NCBI GenBank assembly: GCA_963969345.1
Contig: OZ017766.1
Coordinates: forward strand, 2,232,001-2,296,000
Direction: 5' to 3'
DNA from: Turbatrix aceti
Taxonomy: Eukaryota; Nematoda; Chromadorea; Rhabditida; Panagrolaimidae
Length of the DNA stretch: 64,000 nucleotides
Part shown: positions 32,606 to 46,053 of the stretch, in pieces
Position numbering within the stretch: the first letter of the stretch is position 1
Layout: each line of letters opens with the position of its first letter
Notes under the pieces: model-generated
Told to the model about the DNA's origin: nothing
The model's database searches: none
The model's input: the letters and a program-made list of their open reading frames with translations, nothing else
Translations under genes and position numbers: made by a program

Positions 32606-35600
32606 AAACTTAGGGATTTTGTGAGATGCGTGAAAGTAGTCGCCTATTATGGCAATTTTCATGAAAAAAAACTCGAAACGCAGCGCGAAAATAAGTCCGC
32701 GGACGCCCCATAGACGTTGCGCACACAATGCCAAACTTTCATGTTTTGATTTTGCGTGTTTGAAATCCTTGATTTTGCTTCCAATTTCAAATTTTCACAA
32801 ACTAATTTTTTTTGCGAGATAGGATTGATTTTAGTACGCTGCATGTTTACATTTTTATTGAATTTTACTCATTTAGCAGTTAATTACGTGTATTGTGTGT
32901 GCACCGTTCTCACGCCTTTGTTACAGGTACGGCACCTTGTACTCGAGAGGGCACGTTGAGGATGGCTTTCTTACAACTTCGGTGATAAGCACTTTTTGCA
33001 TTGTTGATTTTACCTCAGTTCTTTCAATGATAAATATTTTTGAACTTGGCGGTAAAATTCTGGAGTCATCAAAGACTCAATTTTGGCGTGTGAATATTTC
33101 TCGGGGTTGTCATTACGTCATCGATGACGAATGTCGAATTACGGTCTAATTGGGTTTTGCAGCTACGAATGAAACCGCGAAAGAAGCGCCGCGCAGTTGT
33201 CCCGATCGGTACACTCATCCAGATGCCGCCGCTCACGTCTTTTGATCTCGCCTGCGTCCAGCCTGGTCGTGGTCAGTTTCTTATTATTGCCGCATTCACC
33301 CGGAGCGTGATTCACCTTCTGTGAGACCACCCCACTACAACTTGTCACTTTTGAGCGTTGTCATGGAAGTCCGGGAAGCCGGGTGTCAATGGCTTTACCT
33401 TTTTCATTTTGTACGACCAAGTTCCCATGCCTGCCAATTGCGACGAAATTATTGCGTGCGCGTGTCGCAGGATGATCCGCGAGTCTGCCTGGCGTGCCGT
33501 CCGGCTCTGATCCTTAGGGGTGCTTTTTGGCGCTTTCCGCACTCGCAGAAGTACAGTACCTCCGGCCCAAGTGTGCCATTCGAGAGATCCGAAGGGCGAA
33601 TCCCTCGATGCGCAGTCATCCATCCCTGCTCCCGACGCCGAGTGAGGCGTAAAAATGTTCAATCTCCTTGAATGCGTGCCGGCGTCTCCCTGTCTGTTTT
33701 GTTGCCAAAAAGAGACAATTGCGTGCCACCAGATTCCCTTGACTGCACACCTCGGCACTCCCGAGTCACGCGAGTGTATGTAATCTGCCAAAAATCCAAA
33801 TTAACCCAGAGCCAATCCCTGTCTGAGGGCTGTTTGCCTCGCCTGCCGCCTGGAATGCCCTCGAGTCGACTACCGTCTCGTGCCTGCCGCGGGCATCGTA
33901 AATAGTCGGTCATAAAGCGGCACTTCACGAGATTCGCTGGGATTGCCTTTGCCCAGGTAATCCAGAGGACTCGTTTACGAGAAGGAGACGAGGCCGTAAA
34001 TGCCAACTCGATTATCCCCGACCGTAGCCAGCCAGCAACCAACGTGCCCGCAAACAAAGAACAGGAGTGGTGTTATTGTTGTGGATGATGGCCAAGTGGG
34101 GTTACTTGCCCTTGATCACGGGGACACGGGCCCATCGGAAACACCAGAGCAAACAGGGTGGGTGACTGCGACTGTTTGCACTCGGCGTGACAATGCTGCC
34201 GTGGCCTGCTGTCAATTAGGCGTCACCGCTATTGTCATCTTCTTTCAGGGAAGGTGCGTGTCGGATCGTCGGATTTCGCAGCAAGTTTGTTTGTCTAGCA
34301 AAAACAAGAGCGTTTATTGTCGCGATTCTGACTGCCAAATGAGGGGTCCCTCGCGACCAGCTGCCAGTGCGCCAAAATCAGCCACGACCGCGGCTTTATG
34401 ACTCAATTCGGCGCTGGGTTAGGACAGGTCATGAATATCTGAAATGGGCTTTGCGAGTCAAGCCAATTACGCGGAGATTGCCGGGCTGGTCCCCGCCGAG
34501 CACCTCACCGCGGCAATTCCATTACACGGCGTCGCCTTGGTAGGCAACAAAGTTACCTCACCTCCGCCGCTTTTGGGAAAGCAATTTGTAGAAGGCAAAA
34601 GGGATAATAACACCTGTGTGTGCGTGACATCGGCCAGCTTATCACTTTGTCGCCGACGAATGAACTCACTTCTTTGCCGCCAAAATACTGTTATGGGTAT
34701 TGCACGGAGATAAATTGCGTGATTCAATTAGCCTCCTCGCGCGTTGTCAACAACTTTCCGGTGCTTCTGTGCGCGACGTCATTGGCGACGCGCAGGCCCC
34801 TTTGACAGCCCAACCCGCTCTCGACGCAGTCCCTCCACTCCGACGTGCCTTATTTGCTCGGGGAGCTGTTAACCTCCCGTGAACCGGTCGCTTTGTCTTG
34901 CCAACCCCGACTGCGGTTGCCCGGAAAAACCAGAAGGCCGTGATCCGAGCTCTGGTCTCGGGTCTAACGAATCAACTCGCTGGCAAACGGATTGTGCAAC
35001 ATAATGACGATTCGGATATGTTCCGGTTACAGAAGTCGTATTTGTCGACTTTCACGCCTTATTTGATGAATCCCGGTTGTTGACAGTGGGCGAGTAACTT
35101 TTCCTGATTCGGAGGGCGCAAAAAAGTGGTGCACTACCCTCCTCCAGTGGGTGGATCAGAAGTACACAGTAGAAGGAAGCCCGCCATTGTCAGAGCAGTC
35201 GTCTGCAAACACGGGCTTTGTCGTCGTCGTCACTTTCCCGTATCTGAAGATCGCACAGACGTAGACTCTAGGATTTTTCGCGAATTGCCGATGTTGCAGA
35301 GCGCGATGAGGTGATGATGACTTGGCCAGTCCACCAGCTTGAACAAGTTGCTCACCGGGCTGGCATGAAGAGTGACAAAAAGGAGGCGCGTCCAGTCCGA
35401 CGACTGGCAACGACGCGAGCGGCTCTTTCTTTCCTCGATGCGCTGTTTCTTCAAAAAAGCGAACGAGAGCCGTCCTCGTTATTCGTTCTGTCTGTCTCAC
35501 CGCCGCCAGCTTGGTTTCTTCGCCGCCGGCGGTGGTGGTGGTGGTGCTAGTCGCTCTGCTGCGTAGCGAGAGCGCCTCTTCTTCGCATACGGTATCATGA

Positions 35601-36231
35601 CTTTTCCAGCCAGCCAACTTTTTTTCCGAGGGATCGGGATCCAGCCAGCCAGAGGGGGACTAAGCGGGGCTACAGACCTTCGGGATTCCCCGCTGACAGC
35701 TTTTCATCCCAAATGAGCGCGTCGCGCATTGTTCGGGGTCGTCGGCGATGACACCCCGACACAAAGCAGCTCCATGATCCAGACCGGATCAGGTCAGGAT
35801 GCGTCGGGGATGACAGCGCGGCCTGCCCGAAGCACCGTCATTCTCGTGTCACTAACACCCGCTTGGAGCCGGCAGGTGAAGTGGCTCCCGGCCTCCGCAG
35901 TCAACAACTTGGAGGCTGGTCTCGCCGGCTCTTCCCGGCAGGTGGAATTCCTCGTTGGCGTGCCACTTACGGCACGGCCGGGCCTTCTTCACCGCTTCTT
36001 CAATTTGCCTCGAGAGGAGGACATGTATCCTATTGCCGGCGGTGGAGTGAAGTGTGTGTTTACTCTGCGGCCCATTTTCATTTTCCGCGTATCATCCGAT
36101 AACAACCGGGACAAAAACCTTTTCTTGTGCCTGTGACGCGAGCCGAGTCGTCCCGAGTACAATTTTTGTTTTTTGTAGGTGAACATTAGTCTGCGGAATC
36201 CGACTGCCTTGTGGCTACCAAAGTGACGAAC
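32606..36231. other. 3.6-kb noncoding region between TMEM222 and the PRDM3/16 gene
   Basis: No exon with a recognisable product. It lies upstream of a developmental regulator and is likely to carry its promoter, 5' exons or enhancers. Extra 5' coding exons of the PRDM gene cannot be excluded. GTG/TGG-rich microrepeats occur near 35,530. Confidence 0.5.
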
Positions 36232-39200
36232 ATGTCCATCGACGGCGAATTTCTGCAGGCTGTGGAGGTGCGGTGCACCAGCGACAACGCGGAGGGCGAC
36301 GATCCATCGTCGACAGCCTTCCTCTGGGCGAAGAGCTCGCTCCCGGCCGGACAGATTGTGGGAGCCATCGATAAAGTGAGTTCTATGAATACGAAATCTG
36401 CGCATCCTGAGGGCACCTTCTTCTCAAATGCATCGCCGCTCCCGACAGGCCCGGCTTGGCACGGGAGAAGCGATTGGTTATCCTATATCCATGACAGGGG
36501 CTTTCGGTCGGGCAAACAGGTGTCATTGTGTCTTGTCTCGACCGTGTGTGTATTGTTTAATTTTCCTCCTTGGCGGAGAAGAGAGCAAGAAAGCACTTAT
36601 CCAGTCAACTCCTGCGCGCATGACCGTTCGAGCTGCCTTTCCTGCCGGCCTGGCCGGCATATTGTCCGCCGGGGTCTTCATTCTTCCAGGTGACCTCCTT
36701 TTCTGTGTCTACCGTACTTCCGTTTCCGTCAAGCCCAGAGAAGGCGCGCTTTTTGCTGCTTCCCCTTCGTCATGGTGCCGGTGCCCCCGTAAAAGTCGTA
36801 ATCTAATCGCATTTTGCCAAGCGCGAAGAAATGGGATCTTGGCCCGAGGTTGGATGCACAATCTCTAACGGGTCGCCGGCTACCGTAGCCCTGGGGAAGA
36901 GGAGCACTGTGTAAGTGGCGGGTTCTATCCCGGAGACGAAAGTGAGTGAATAGATGCAAACCACCGCGGCTCTGGATGGGGTACCCATTCAATCGCACCT
37001 TTTTCTCGTCTTTTTCACTTTTACTCAATCATAGGCGTCGCTCGGTCAACAAACTGTTTTCAAACAGTCTTTCTCCAGCTCGAGGGATATATGTGAGGGG
37101 ATTTTGATGGGGTCGGCAGATGACGCTGATGCGCCCAGAAGGAGGAGGACAGGTAGGGGCGATTAGGGATGCTGCATGTTTGCTTCCGCCCCGACCTGTC
37201 ACCCGGGCGCTGCGCGCAGACGTCTCCCCACTCCCGATGACATTCGACCGGGGCAACCCGATTAAGCGCTGCCACCCCATATGTTGCCATGTTTCCCCCC
37301 TGCCAACCTTGCCTAATTACAATTAGGTGGTTGTCCTCATTGGTCGAGGCGGCTGCTCGGCCGACCTTTCGCCGATGACGCGGGCCACGCTTTCGCTTTT
37401 TCTCCCCGTTATCACAAATGTTATCCCACCGATCTGTTTTTGGTATACAGTATCTGGCGGGCTTTTTCTCACGGAGCAGCGATGATTCAGTCCGTGCAGT
37501 GCGGTGGTGCGGGCCTAAAGAGCACCCCTCTTCACCCCGTGATGTCTCACGACTCGGGTCTCTTTCCCCGACGTCGGCTGATCGCAACACCACCATGCAT
37601 CATGAATTTTGACTTTTCCATTAAGTTCGTCGCCGAGAGGGACTGGCCCGGTGTTGTGCTCTACCGTAGTCTGGGCGAAGATGCGCATTGTCTCCTCCGC
37701 AAGTTGCGCGCGATTTGTTTGCACGACCGGCCCGCATCGACGCTAGCTGGATGCAAGACGGGCCACGCTTACACCGTGTCTCGGGGTGTTCGCAGCCAAC
37801 TCAAGTTGATAGGATGAGTCAGTTGGCGCGACGAGTGCCAGGATCGCGCGATCAGTGCGCACTTGGCGCCTCGAGTGGGGATCGAGGAATCGCTTTTCTT
37901 CGGGGTGTTGACTTTGAGGACTACGATGGGCAGGAGAGGCGCCTGCAGTCTCCTTTTTTGCGTCTCCATCGTGTACCTGCCCGGACTCGCCGATTTTAAA
38001 TTATTTTGCGGCGTGCTGGGTGCCGCCGTTTTCGTTTATGTAAGCGCGTACATACCTCATTATGGGATTTGTCGAATTGCGGACTCTCGCGTGCAAGATT
38101 TGTCTCTTCCCGGCTGTCATGCAATTAATTTTTGTCAGGTGAACGGGCAGATTGGCCTGGCTGTGCCAGGGAGCCTCCGGGAGCCCACCGCCGAATAGCG
38201 TGGGGGTAGAGCGCTTTTTGTTTCCAGAATATGACAAAGAGGAGCGAGAATAAAACTCCAAAGACAAGGGCGCACCGCAAGATAATTGCCCAATCATGCG
38301 GTGGCCCCTACCTCCTTAAGCGTTGTCTAAAAAGAGGAGGAAGAAACCTGCCGGAAGCGCTGGAGGGATGCCGCAGGATGATGGGTCAGAATAATGGCTG
38401 CGCTTTCGCTTCATTGCCACACGGCAGCGCGAGGGGCCATCTCGGCACGGCTTCCGGGGCAAATCGCTGTCGGGCCGGCCAAAAACAAGCCGAGTAGCAA
38501 ACTGCCGGGCTTGTTTGCCCAAAGATTATCTCGGAGAGGCGACTGACGCATGTTGGGATACGATATCGCTTTTTTGCGCCTTGGATAAGTCAATTAGCCA
38601 AACACACTCGAAAGCGGCCGGAAATATTGCGCGTCTAAGTGAGTTCGATGCGGTTGGCCTTTGCGGCACGCCGCGCCGGCTAATGAATGACACTTGCTGC
38701 TGCGCGAGTTCGCACAAGCCAATCCACTCACCTGGATGGCGCCCTTTTCGCCCGGCGCACGCCTCTTGACACCTCGGCTCATCGGGACGACATCAAAGCC
38801 CGCCAAGCTGACTCTCGCGAGAGTTCAGTACTGTGGACTTGACGTGGTACGAAAGGGCAAGAGGCCAGTTGCGTGCACCTCGCTTAATTATGCAAATGCA
38901 ACATCTTGGCAGCCCACATGGCGTCGACGACAATGACGAACTCATTTGGCCAATGCATCCCGGCACCCATCCTAAATCTTCGGCAGTTACGGTAGACGAG
39001 GGGAGTGTTGCGGCAGGAAGGCATGAATTGAGTGTATCTGCCTTTGTGATGTCTGGCAGATACCCCGCAGGAAGAGTCTCTATTTCCTGTGCCCGCATCT
39101 CCCTAGAGGTGGATGACAGCCTCTTCGGTGCCCTAATGGATGGATGCGCCGTCTCGGTGGCTTCCACCTACGGATATGCAGTTCTCAGTTCTCGGCAAAA

Positions 39201-42200
39201 AATAATTCAGTCCTTCTTTTGTGTCGAGATTGAGTCGGTGGTGCACTCCGGCGTGTTTTTTGTCGCGTGAAGATGCTGGGCGAAGACGCAGCTCGTGATT
39301 AGGCCGTCGCTTAATGGTCACCTCTGTCGAGACCGGGTCGGGAGCCCAGTCACCGTAATTTGCACCTTGCCGGAGGTGCGTGTTCATCTTCTTGCTGCCG
39401 TGCTTGCTTCCTTTCATCACCCACGAGTTGAAATTGTTTTGCCGCGGTTTGGCGCGCCCATCCGAGCGGCTCCCAATTAAAGAAGCCCCACATGAGTTTT
39501 AAACAAGACGCCGCCACCGCTGGCCCTGCAGGTGGCTGGCACCGGCGGCGGTCGAAGGACGGCATTAGGACTCACCGATAATGAGGACGGCAAGACGGCC
39601 GGAGTGGAACGTTCTTTTGCCGGAAATGACTCGTCCTGTCCCCCTTTGATTACCTGGAGGCGTGAAAACGACTGCATCTCAGAAATCGGGCAATTAAGGG
39701 GACGACGCGTCATTTGGCGCATTCAGGACAATGGCACGCTGCTATTGCGCTTTGTTTTTGCCTTCCCCAGAAAAACAAAGTCCAGTCCTGGGGAGTGATG
39801 GCTTTCGGATGACTTTTTCCCATCCCGGGCAAAGACTGTGCCGCCCGGCCCATTCTTGGAGGAACCGCAGGCGACCTTTCGATCTCGACAAGACCGGCGA
39901 TTCGATTGTTTCAGCCAGGGCGCGTGTGTGTGTTCTTTTCGTGTATTTGGCCTTTTGGCAGCTGACTGGAGAGGGGAGTGATGCAAGGAGAGGTGCCGCC
40001 ACTTTTGTCTTTCTCATGTTCCCGGCACTTTTCATGTTTTTTATTTTAGGAAAACCGAGACTACGACAAAAACGCACTCATTCTCCTCGGCCTGATTCGA
40101 CCGGATTCCGACGCTTCCCAGGACCTGATCAACATCGACGTCCGCTGCGTCGACAATACGGTAAGTCGAGAGGGGTTCCATGTGCTGCAGGCAGTCGCGC
40201 TTTCAATTTTGTCTTTGAGGCCGGTGGAGGCGACTTATCGTTAAACCGGTGGCTACCTGCGTAATGAAGGGGACTGCGCGGTGGCTTCGCTCGAAATTAC
40301 CATATTCATGCTCATTGTGCGCCTAAGAACTGGCAGGGATAAGAACTGGGTTTGGCCGAATCGAGAAGAGGAGGGGCGCTTTATCCGGCTGTCGACAAGA
40401 CACCGGCTATTACCTGGCAGGGTGGTCGAGAGGCGTCGCGGCCCATCCCTGCAATGGTCAGCGGCACTTTGCCGGGCTCAGTCGTTGCTAAGACATTTGT
40501 TTGCGCCGTGCCATCTCCAGTGGCCATTTTGGGGAGGCCAGCGGGGCGGTCTTTTCATCGGCTGCTCTGCGCAGCCGTCAAAATTCGAAGAAATTAACAG
40601 CGCCTGTCTAAACGTTGTTTTGCTTATAATTTTTTTTGCACGTCCCTCGCACGATCGTTTTTTTCGCGATGTAGCATTTCAAGTGGTCGGAGACCGACGG
40701 GCCTGACGGTGATGGCGATGATGTGCCTCATCAGTGATGTGCTGAGTCTACCGTAATCACCACTGCTCCGCAGCAGCGTCTGCATCGAGGGAAATGAGTC
40801 AGAAGACGCGCGCGCTCCTCAAAGAAGACGCGATCTGTGCACACCGCGAGAACAATGCTCTTCTGCGCCGTTTGTTTAGCGGACTGGTTACTGTCGTCCT
40901 CTGCTGCCACTAAGAATCTTCTCATTGCAGGTGTTCGTGCAGACCGCGCGATCGATTGCCCCTGGCGAGAAGCTGCTGTCCAACCGGTGGATCTTTGAGC
41001 CCCTCTCCGACGGCCTCGACATGACCACTTCCGACGAAGCCTCTCGGCCGGCTTCTCGCGGCGAGTCGCCTTCTAAGACGACTCCCAGCACACATACACT
41101 CTTCGGTCGCCACCTGAGTCGCAAGAGACGTCTGCTCCTGCCGTCGGCCTTCGTCGAGAGCCGACAACGCAACACAGAAGCCGCAGATTCCGATGACGAG
41201 GACAGGTTCGTTGACTTTGAGTCTCTTTTTTTGTGCTTTTCTCAGCGTCTTTCTCCCTCTTGCGGCAAAAAAGACAGCTTGCTTTCTGGATTGTTTTTTT
41301 CGGGAGCCATTCAACGCGGACGAGCATGCGGACGGGAGGAGGAGATGGACGCCTATGTGCAGCAAATTAGAGACGACTTGATTCACCACCTCGCACTTTT
41401 TCCCTGTCGTGGCGGTTCGTGAGAAACACACGCTGCACGGTGCTTGAGCGATGGCCCGCTCTTGCTTACCGTAGTCGGACCCCGTTGGTTGCGGGTAGAA
41501 CTTTTGGTTGGCCAAAAGGATGGCTTCGTTGTCTCCAGATTTGTTCGAGTGCTCTTTATTTTCTTTTTTTGACGCCCGTGATCGCAGTAGTTTGACGGCT
41601 TTTATTTGCACTGCCATTGGCCTTCCCCATCCGCAGTCACCGTTTTTGGATGCAGTTGAACGCGCTGACGCAAGTACCGGTTCGAGACGCCGGGTTGCAT
41701 CGGCTACACATCCGGCACAGTCAACAGCTCTTCTCTTCTCCAGCGCGCGTATCAGGAAGACATCACATCGCGTCCGCGCGCAGGGCATGTCGCGACTGAT
41801 TTTTGGTGGCTGGCCGCGAAGCTACGAGTGGCTCTTACCGGGATCAGGTGGCTCGCTCGGAGGTGCAGAGGGCATGAGAGCTCACCGGGCCTCTCCGCGC
41901 CTAACCGGGCCCCTGCAGCGCCCCATCAGGTCAAGTGGAGGTAGTCGTCGACGCGTGGGCTGCCCCGCACGACTCATCCGGTGCGCGTGCTCCTCTTCTT
42001 CTTCTTCTTCCCCTCCGCACCCCATTTTCGGATTTTTTTTACGGAGTGGATGAGCGCGTTCGCTTTCGCTTTCATGCACATGCCGCTTATCGCCGGACCT
42101 CGGGCGAGGCGACCAATTATCGCTTTGACGCAGAGCATTACGCAGTCCACTTTCGCGCACGGAACGGCCCACTGACCCATATTGCGCCACACCAGAAATC

Positions 42201-44458
42201 GGAGAGATGCATCTCGTTCGTCGAAAGTGAAATCGACGCAACAAAAGCGTGAAACGACTCACTTCATCGTCATCTCTCTCTCTTCTCCTCTCATCCGTTC
42301 CCTTTGCCACCACATTAAAAACGGATTCCGACACTGGGTTGCGCGAAAGCGAAAGTGGCTCATCCATCCTGTGGCGCAGTCCGGCGGCGTTACGGGCGAT
42401 CGGGCATTTTCGCTTTCCTTTGTTTACTCACTACTTTCTTTTTTTTCTCGTGGCACAGTCTGTTTCGACTCAGATTCACTCTTTTTGACTTCTTTGTAAG
42501 TGCTTTGTTTTCAGAACCCCCGCTAGCGAGTCTCCCCCGTCGCCGACAGCCACCTCCGCCACTGCTACTGCCGACGACGACGCTGCAGCCAAGTTCAACC
42601 TCTCTTCCGCGTTTGCCTCGATCTCGGCTCTCATCTCCGCAGCCGCCGCCGTCGCCACCCAGCCTGACGACGAGGACGACGAAGAGGACGTCGACGACGA
42701 CGAAGACGACGAGGAGGACAACGGCCGCAGACGCAGCACGTCCCTCGTAGGCGAGAACCAGCAGTACCCGCACCAGTGCCGCATCTGTCCCAAGAGCTTC
42801 TCGTCCGCCAGCGGCCTCAAGCAGCACAGCCACATCCACTGCAGCGAGAAGCCTTTCCGCTGCAACGTCTGCGACAAGGCGTACACCCAGTTTTCCAACC
42901 TCTGCCGGCATCGCAAGGTTCACCTGGTGAGTTGTAGGCTGGGAAAGAGGGATATTTGGTGCCTGGCCCGCTTCAAAATTATTGGACTTTCTTTGACTGT
43001 TTGTTTTTTCAGGACAAACTTCAATGCCCAAACTGTAATCAGGTGCTGCCGAACCAGAACAGCTTCACGAAACACAAGACGCTCTGTGACATGGCGACGA
43101 TGTACAGGCCTTTCCCCTCCTTCAACCCCGCCGCCTTCATGGGCATGACCAACGGCGCCGGGCCCCATGCCGCCTCCGGCATTTTCGGCGCCGCTCCCCC
43201 CGCGCAGGCCGCCGCCCTCGCCTCCGCGCAATGGGCCCACTTCCTGGCAATGGCCGGCGCCAGCGGGCACGGCATGATCCCGGGTCTCATGCCGGGACTC
43301 GCCGCTGGCAATCCGTTTTTGAACTTCCAAGACCCGCTCTTCTTCAAGCTGGGCATGTCTATGCCGGCCATCGGCTCGAACACGGCCTCCGAGACGGCCA
43401 GCAGTCCGCAGTCCCTCGAGCAGCGCAGCCCGACCGACTTGAAGACGTTCAGCTCGCCGAATTCGGCGGACGGCGCCTTCAAGGGCTCCGGACCCGGGAT
43501 GTCACCGCTCAACCTCACGACTCGCACCGAGCACGACGAAATCATCTCCGTCGATGACGTAACACCGTCGTCGTCCACTTCCGTCGTCCGAGAAACAAAG
43601 AAGGAGAATGACGTCTCGCCAACGAGCTCGACGAGCTCTGGCAGCGACGACATGTCCTCCAACGGCGGCGGCGCGGCCTCCAAGGCGACACCCTTCCCAG
43701 ACGTCAGCCAGATGATGAACCGCTTCTCGACCACGGCCTTCTTTAACATGTTCAATCGCTCACCTTTCATCAACGGCCCTCCGGGGCCAGGGCCGGCCGC
43801 CCCGACCCCCGGCAGTTACATGAACGGTCTCCTTCAAGCCTTCCAGCCCCCTTCGGCGGCCTCCACCGGGGCTACACCTGTTGTGCCGTCCTCATCCGCC
43901 GTTTCGGCGTCGATGGGCGCTGCGCACCACCACCGCGCACCCCCTGCGCAGCACCGAGCTTCGCTGTCGTCCGCAGCACTCGTGCGGCCCGGAAACAGCA
44001 AAAATGAGCGCTACATGTGCCGGTACTGCAACAAGGTGTTCCCGAGGTCTGCGAACCTCACGCGCCACCTGAGAACGCATACTGGCGAGCAGCCGTATAA
44101 GGTGGGTACTAGAATTTTTTTAAAGGGGTTTTTGACTGACGGCGGACATTTTCAGTGTCACTACTGCGAGCGGTCTTTCTCGATCAGCTCGAACCTGCAG
44201 CGCCACGTCCGCAACATCCACAACAAGGAGAAGCCGTTCAAGTGCGTGCACTGCGACCGCTGCTTCGGCCAGCAGACGAACCTCGACCGCCACATCCGGA
44301 AGCACGAGATGCAGTCGCAATTGGAGCGCGGCACCGCGCTTTCCGTGTCCGTGTCCCCGCAGCCGGAGCCGACGAAGACGAACGGCGCGCCGTCCTTTTC
44401 GTTTGGGAGCGCGGCGAGTCTCGTCAACGCGCCACCCTTCGCCGGACAGGTCTGCTGA
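36232..44458 (+). CDS. egl-43 (PRDM3/16): PRDM3/PRDM16 (EVI1, EGL-43) zinc-finger transcription factor
   Basis: Exons 36232-36375, 40050-40160, 40931-41205, 42515-42926, 43013-44101 and 44156-44458 give 777 residues. The first three exons form a diverged PR/SET-like domain ([16 protein letters not shown]..., [29 protein letters not shown]). An acidic stretch precedes three zinc fingers matching the last fingers of the EVI1 N-terminal cluster ([53 protein letters not shown]). A linker contains SPLNLTTR, equivalent to the CtBP-binding PFDLTTK of vertebrate EVI1. Three near-invariant C-terminal fingers follow ([55 protein letters not shown]). C. elegans EGL-43 acts in neuron and anchor-cell fate. 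Introns reach 3.7 kb. Any exon upstream of the chosen ATG is unknown. Confidence 0.9.
36376..40049 (+). other. PRDM3/16 intron 1 (3.7 kb)
   Basis: Donor AAA|GTGAGT and acceptor TTATTTTAG|GAA, both phase 0. No nested coding exon is recognised. Length and position suggest regulatory content. A tRNA-promoter-like segment lies near 36.9 kb. Confidence 0.6.
36884..36945 (+). repeat. Possible tRNA-derived SINE fragment
   Basis: TAGCCCTGGGG resembles a pol III A box. GGGTTCTATCCCGG, about 40 nt downstream, resembles a B box (GGTTCRANYCC) with mismatches. No cloverleaf can be folded convincingly and no second copy is seen in the window. Confidence 0.2.
41206..42514 (+). other. PRDM3/16 intron 3 (1.3 kb)
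   Basis: Donor AG|GTTCGT and acceptor GTTTTCAG restore Arg across the junction (DDEDR then TPASESPP). Contains CTTCTTCTTCTTC and CTCTCTCTC runs. No coding exon recognised. Confidence 0.6.
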
Positions 44459-44639
44459 GCGCGAGACCACATATCGCTTCTGGAAAGTACAAAACCGGCC
44501 CCGAAACAGCCCTTCGTGATCTGGATCTTCTTGGTGGGGACACTCGCCCGCTTTCTCCGCGCCATTCTTTCAGCTTTCGCTCCCTCCTCGTTTTATGTAA
44601 ATTCCGAACCCAACATGATATACACGAGATGAACCGCGA

Positions 44640-46053
44640 TCATAAACTTGCAGTAGTGCCCTGTCGTTCCCGCCACCACCGCGTCTCGTGCTTGGCGATG
44701 CCGTCGTCGCCGACCGCGAGCATCGTCCATTCCGCGGGGAAATAATCGATATCGTTGACTTCTTTGGAAAAATTTCCAAACTTGCTGACCTGAGCGTTGT
44801 AGAAGACCTGAATGTTGGGATGGCCGAGGTACGCCATCCACCACGCAAACGTGGACCCGGATGCCGTCATGAGGAGAGAGTCGCAGTGCGCACGCGCCAG
44901 ACACATGTCCACTTCGCGCGATCTGTGCTCCGGGGGGTAGACGACGTCGAATGGCTGCAAGGTTCCTTAATTTCTGTCACAACTGCTAAAACGGCCCATA
45001 CCAGGTGGCTGTAGTTCAGGGCAGTTGTGAAATCGTAATCGTCGCCGAAGAATGTCAGCGAGATCCTTCGGTGTTGCTGTTGGAGTCGATTAAACACGTA
45101 GTTCATGGCAGGGGTGACAAAGACCTCCTGGGACTCCAGTTGCTTATCTTTGATGAAGTCAGTGCGTCTGACGTGAACGCAGAAGAGGTGATTCGTGTCC
45201 TGCGCAACGGCGTGCTTCTCAACCTGGGCCATAACGACGGGACCGCACTCCAGTAAACTCCGGATTTCCGGCTTGTAAGCCTCAAAATACCTATAAATGG
45301 CTTTGAAAAAGGAAGATAAACAAACAGCAAGCTTACCGGTAATTCTGCAGGTAATCACCCCTGAGTTTGAGGTACTTGGATGCGTACTGTCGCAGCCTAA
45401 ACACTTTTATCACGTCAACGCACCTCTTTTAAACTCACCTTTCGACGTCATCAACGGCACAGCAGTCGCGGCTGAAATCCACAATGTAAGTTGATTTTGG
45501 CGACGCCTGAAGAAACATTAGTTGAAAAAAACCCTTTGACTACGGAAAATCTCACCTTGATGTGGACCATGTCGTGCAGGTTGGGAAAGGCTTCGGATAT
45601 TTCTGGCGAGAGCTTGGAGGGCGACTCGAAGTAGGGCTCTCGCCCCAAGGTGCGCCCGATGCCGTAGAGCGACGCGGCGCGCCAGATCTGGTTGCCCAGT
45701 CCACCCCTGACGTTGACGGTGCAGGTGATGTACTGCCGCTTCAGAGCAAGATGCAGGGGTTTTTCGGGCTCTGTGCCAGCTGCAAGAAGCCGCGCATCAT
45801 CGCGCACGCTGTGACCCCTGCCCGGCACCCATTTGTGAAAATCGGCCCTTTGTGTCATCTGCATTTGAATGCGTGCAAAGTACACAAAAAAATGACCTTT
45901 CGCAAAACAAGCCGAGCGTCACCCAAAAAACTCACAACAGGCATTTTTGTCGGCGGCGAACCAGAGCAAACAGGTGACGAGGAAAGCGACGATGCAGACG
46001 AGGAAGCAGAAACCCGTTCGGGAAAAGAGACTCGGCAGTTTGTAAGAAGTCAT
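44640..46053 (-). CDS. Alpha-1,2-fucosyltransferase (glycosyltransferase family 11)
   Basis: Exons 46053-45936, 45779-45556, 45506-45439, 45396-45337, 45290-45002 and 44954-44640 give 357 residues. The N-terminus is a type II signal anchor (GFCFLVCIVAFLVTCLLWF). The catalytic domain has the donor-binding VNVRGGLGNQIWRAASLYGIG, motif I FCVHVRRTDF, motif II LTFFGDDYDF and motif III SLLMTASGSTFAWWMAYLG, in family order. The segment YIVDFSRDCCAVDDVER is typical of the expanded nematode branch. It would transfer GDP-fucose in alpha-1,2 linkage to glycans in the Golgi; acceptor unknown. The second exon's acceptor (CTTCTTGCAG) was chosen by phase; a competing AG further upstream would break the frame. 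Confidence 0.88.
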
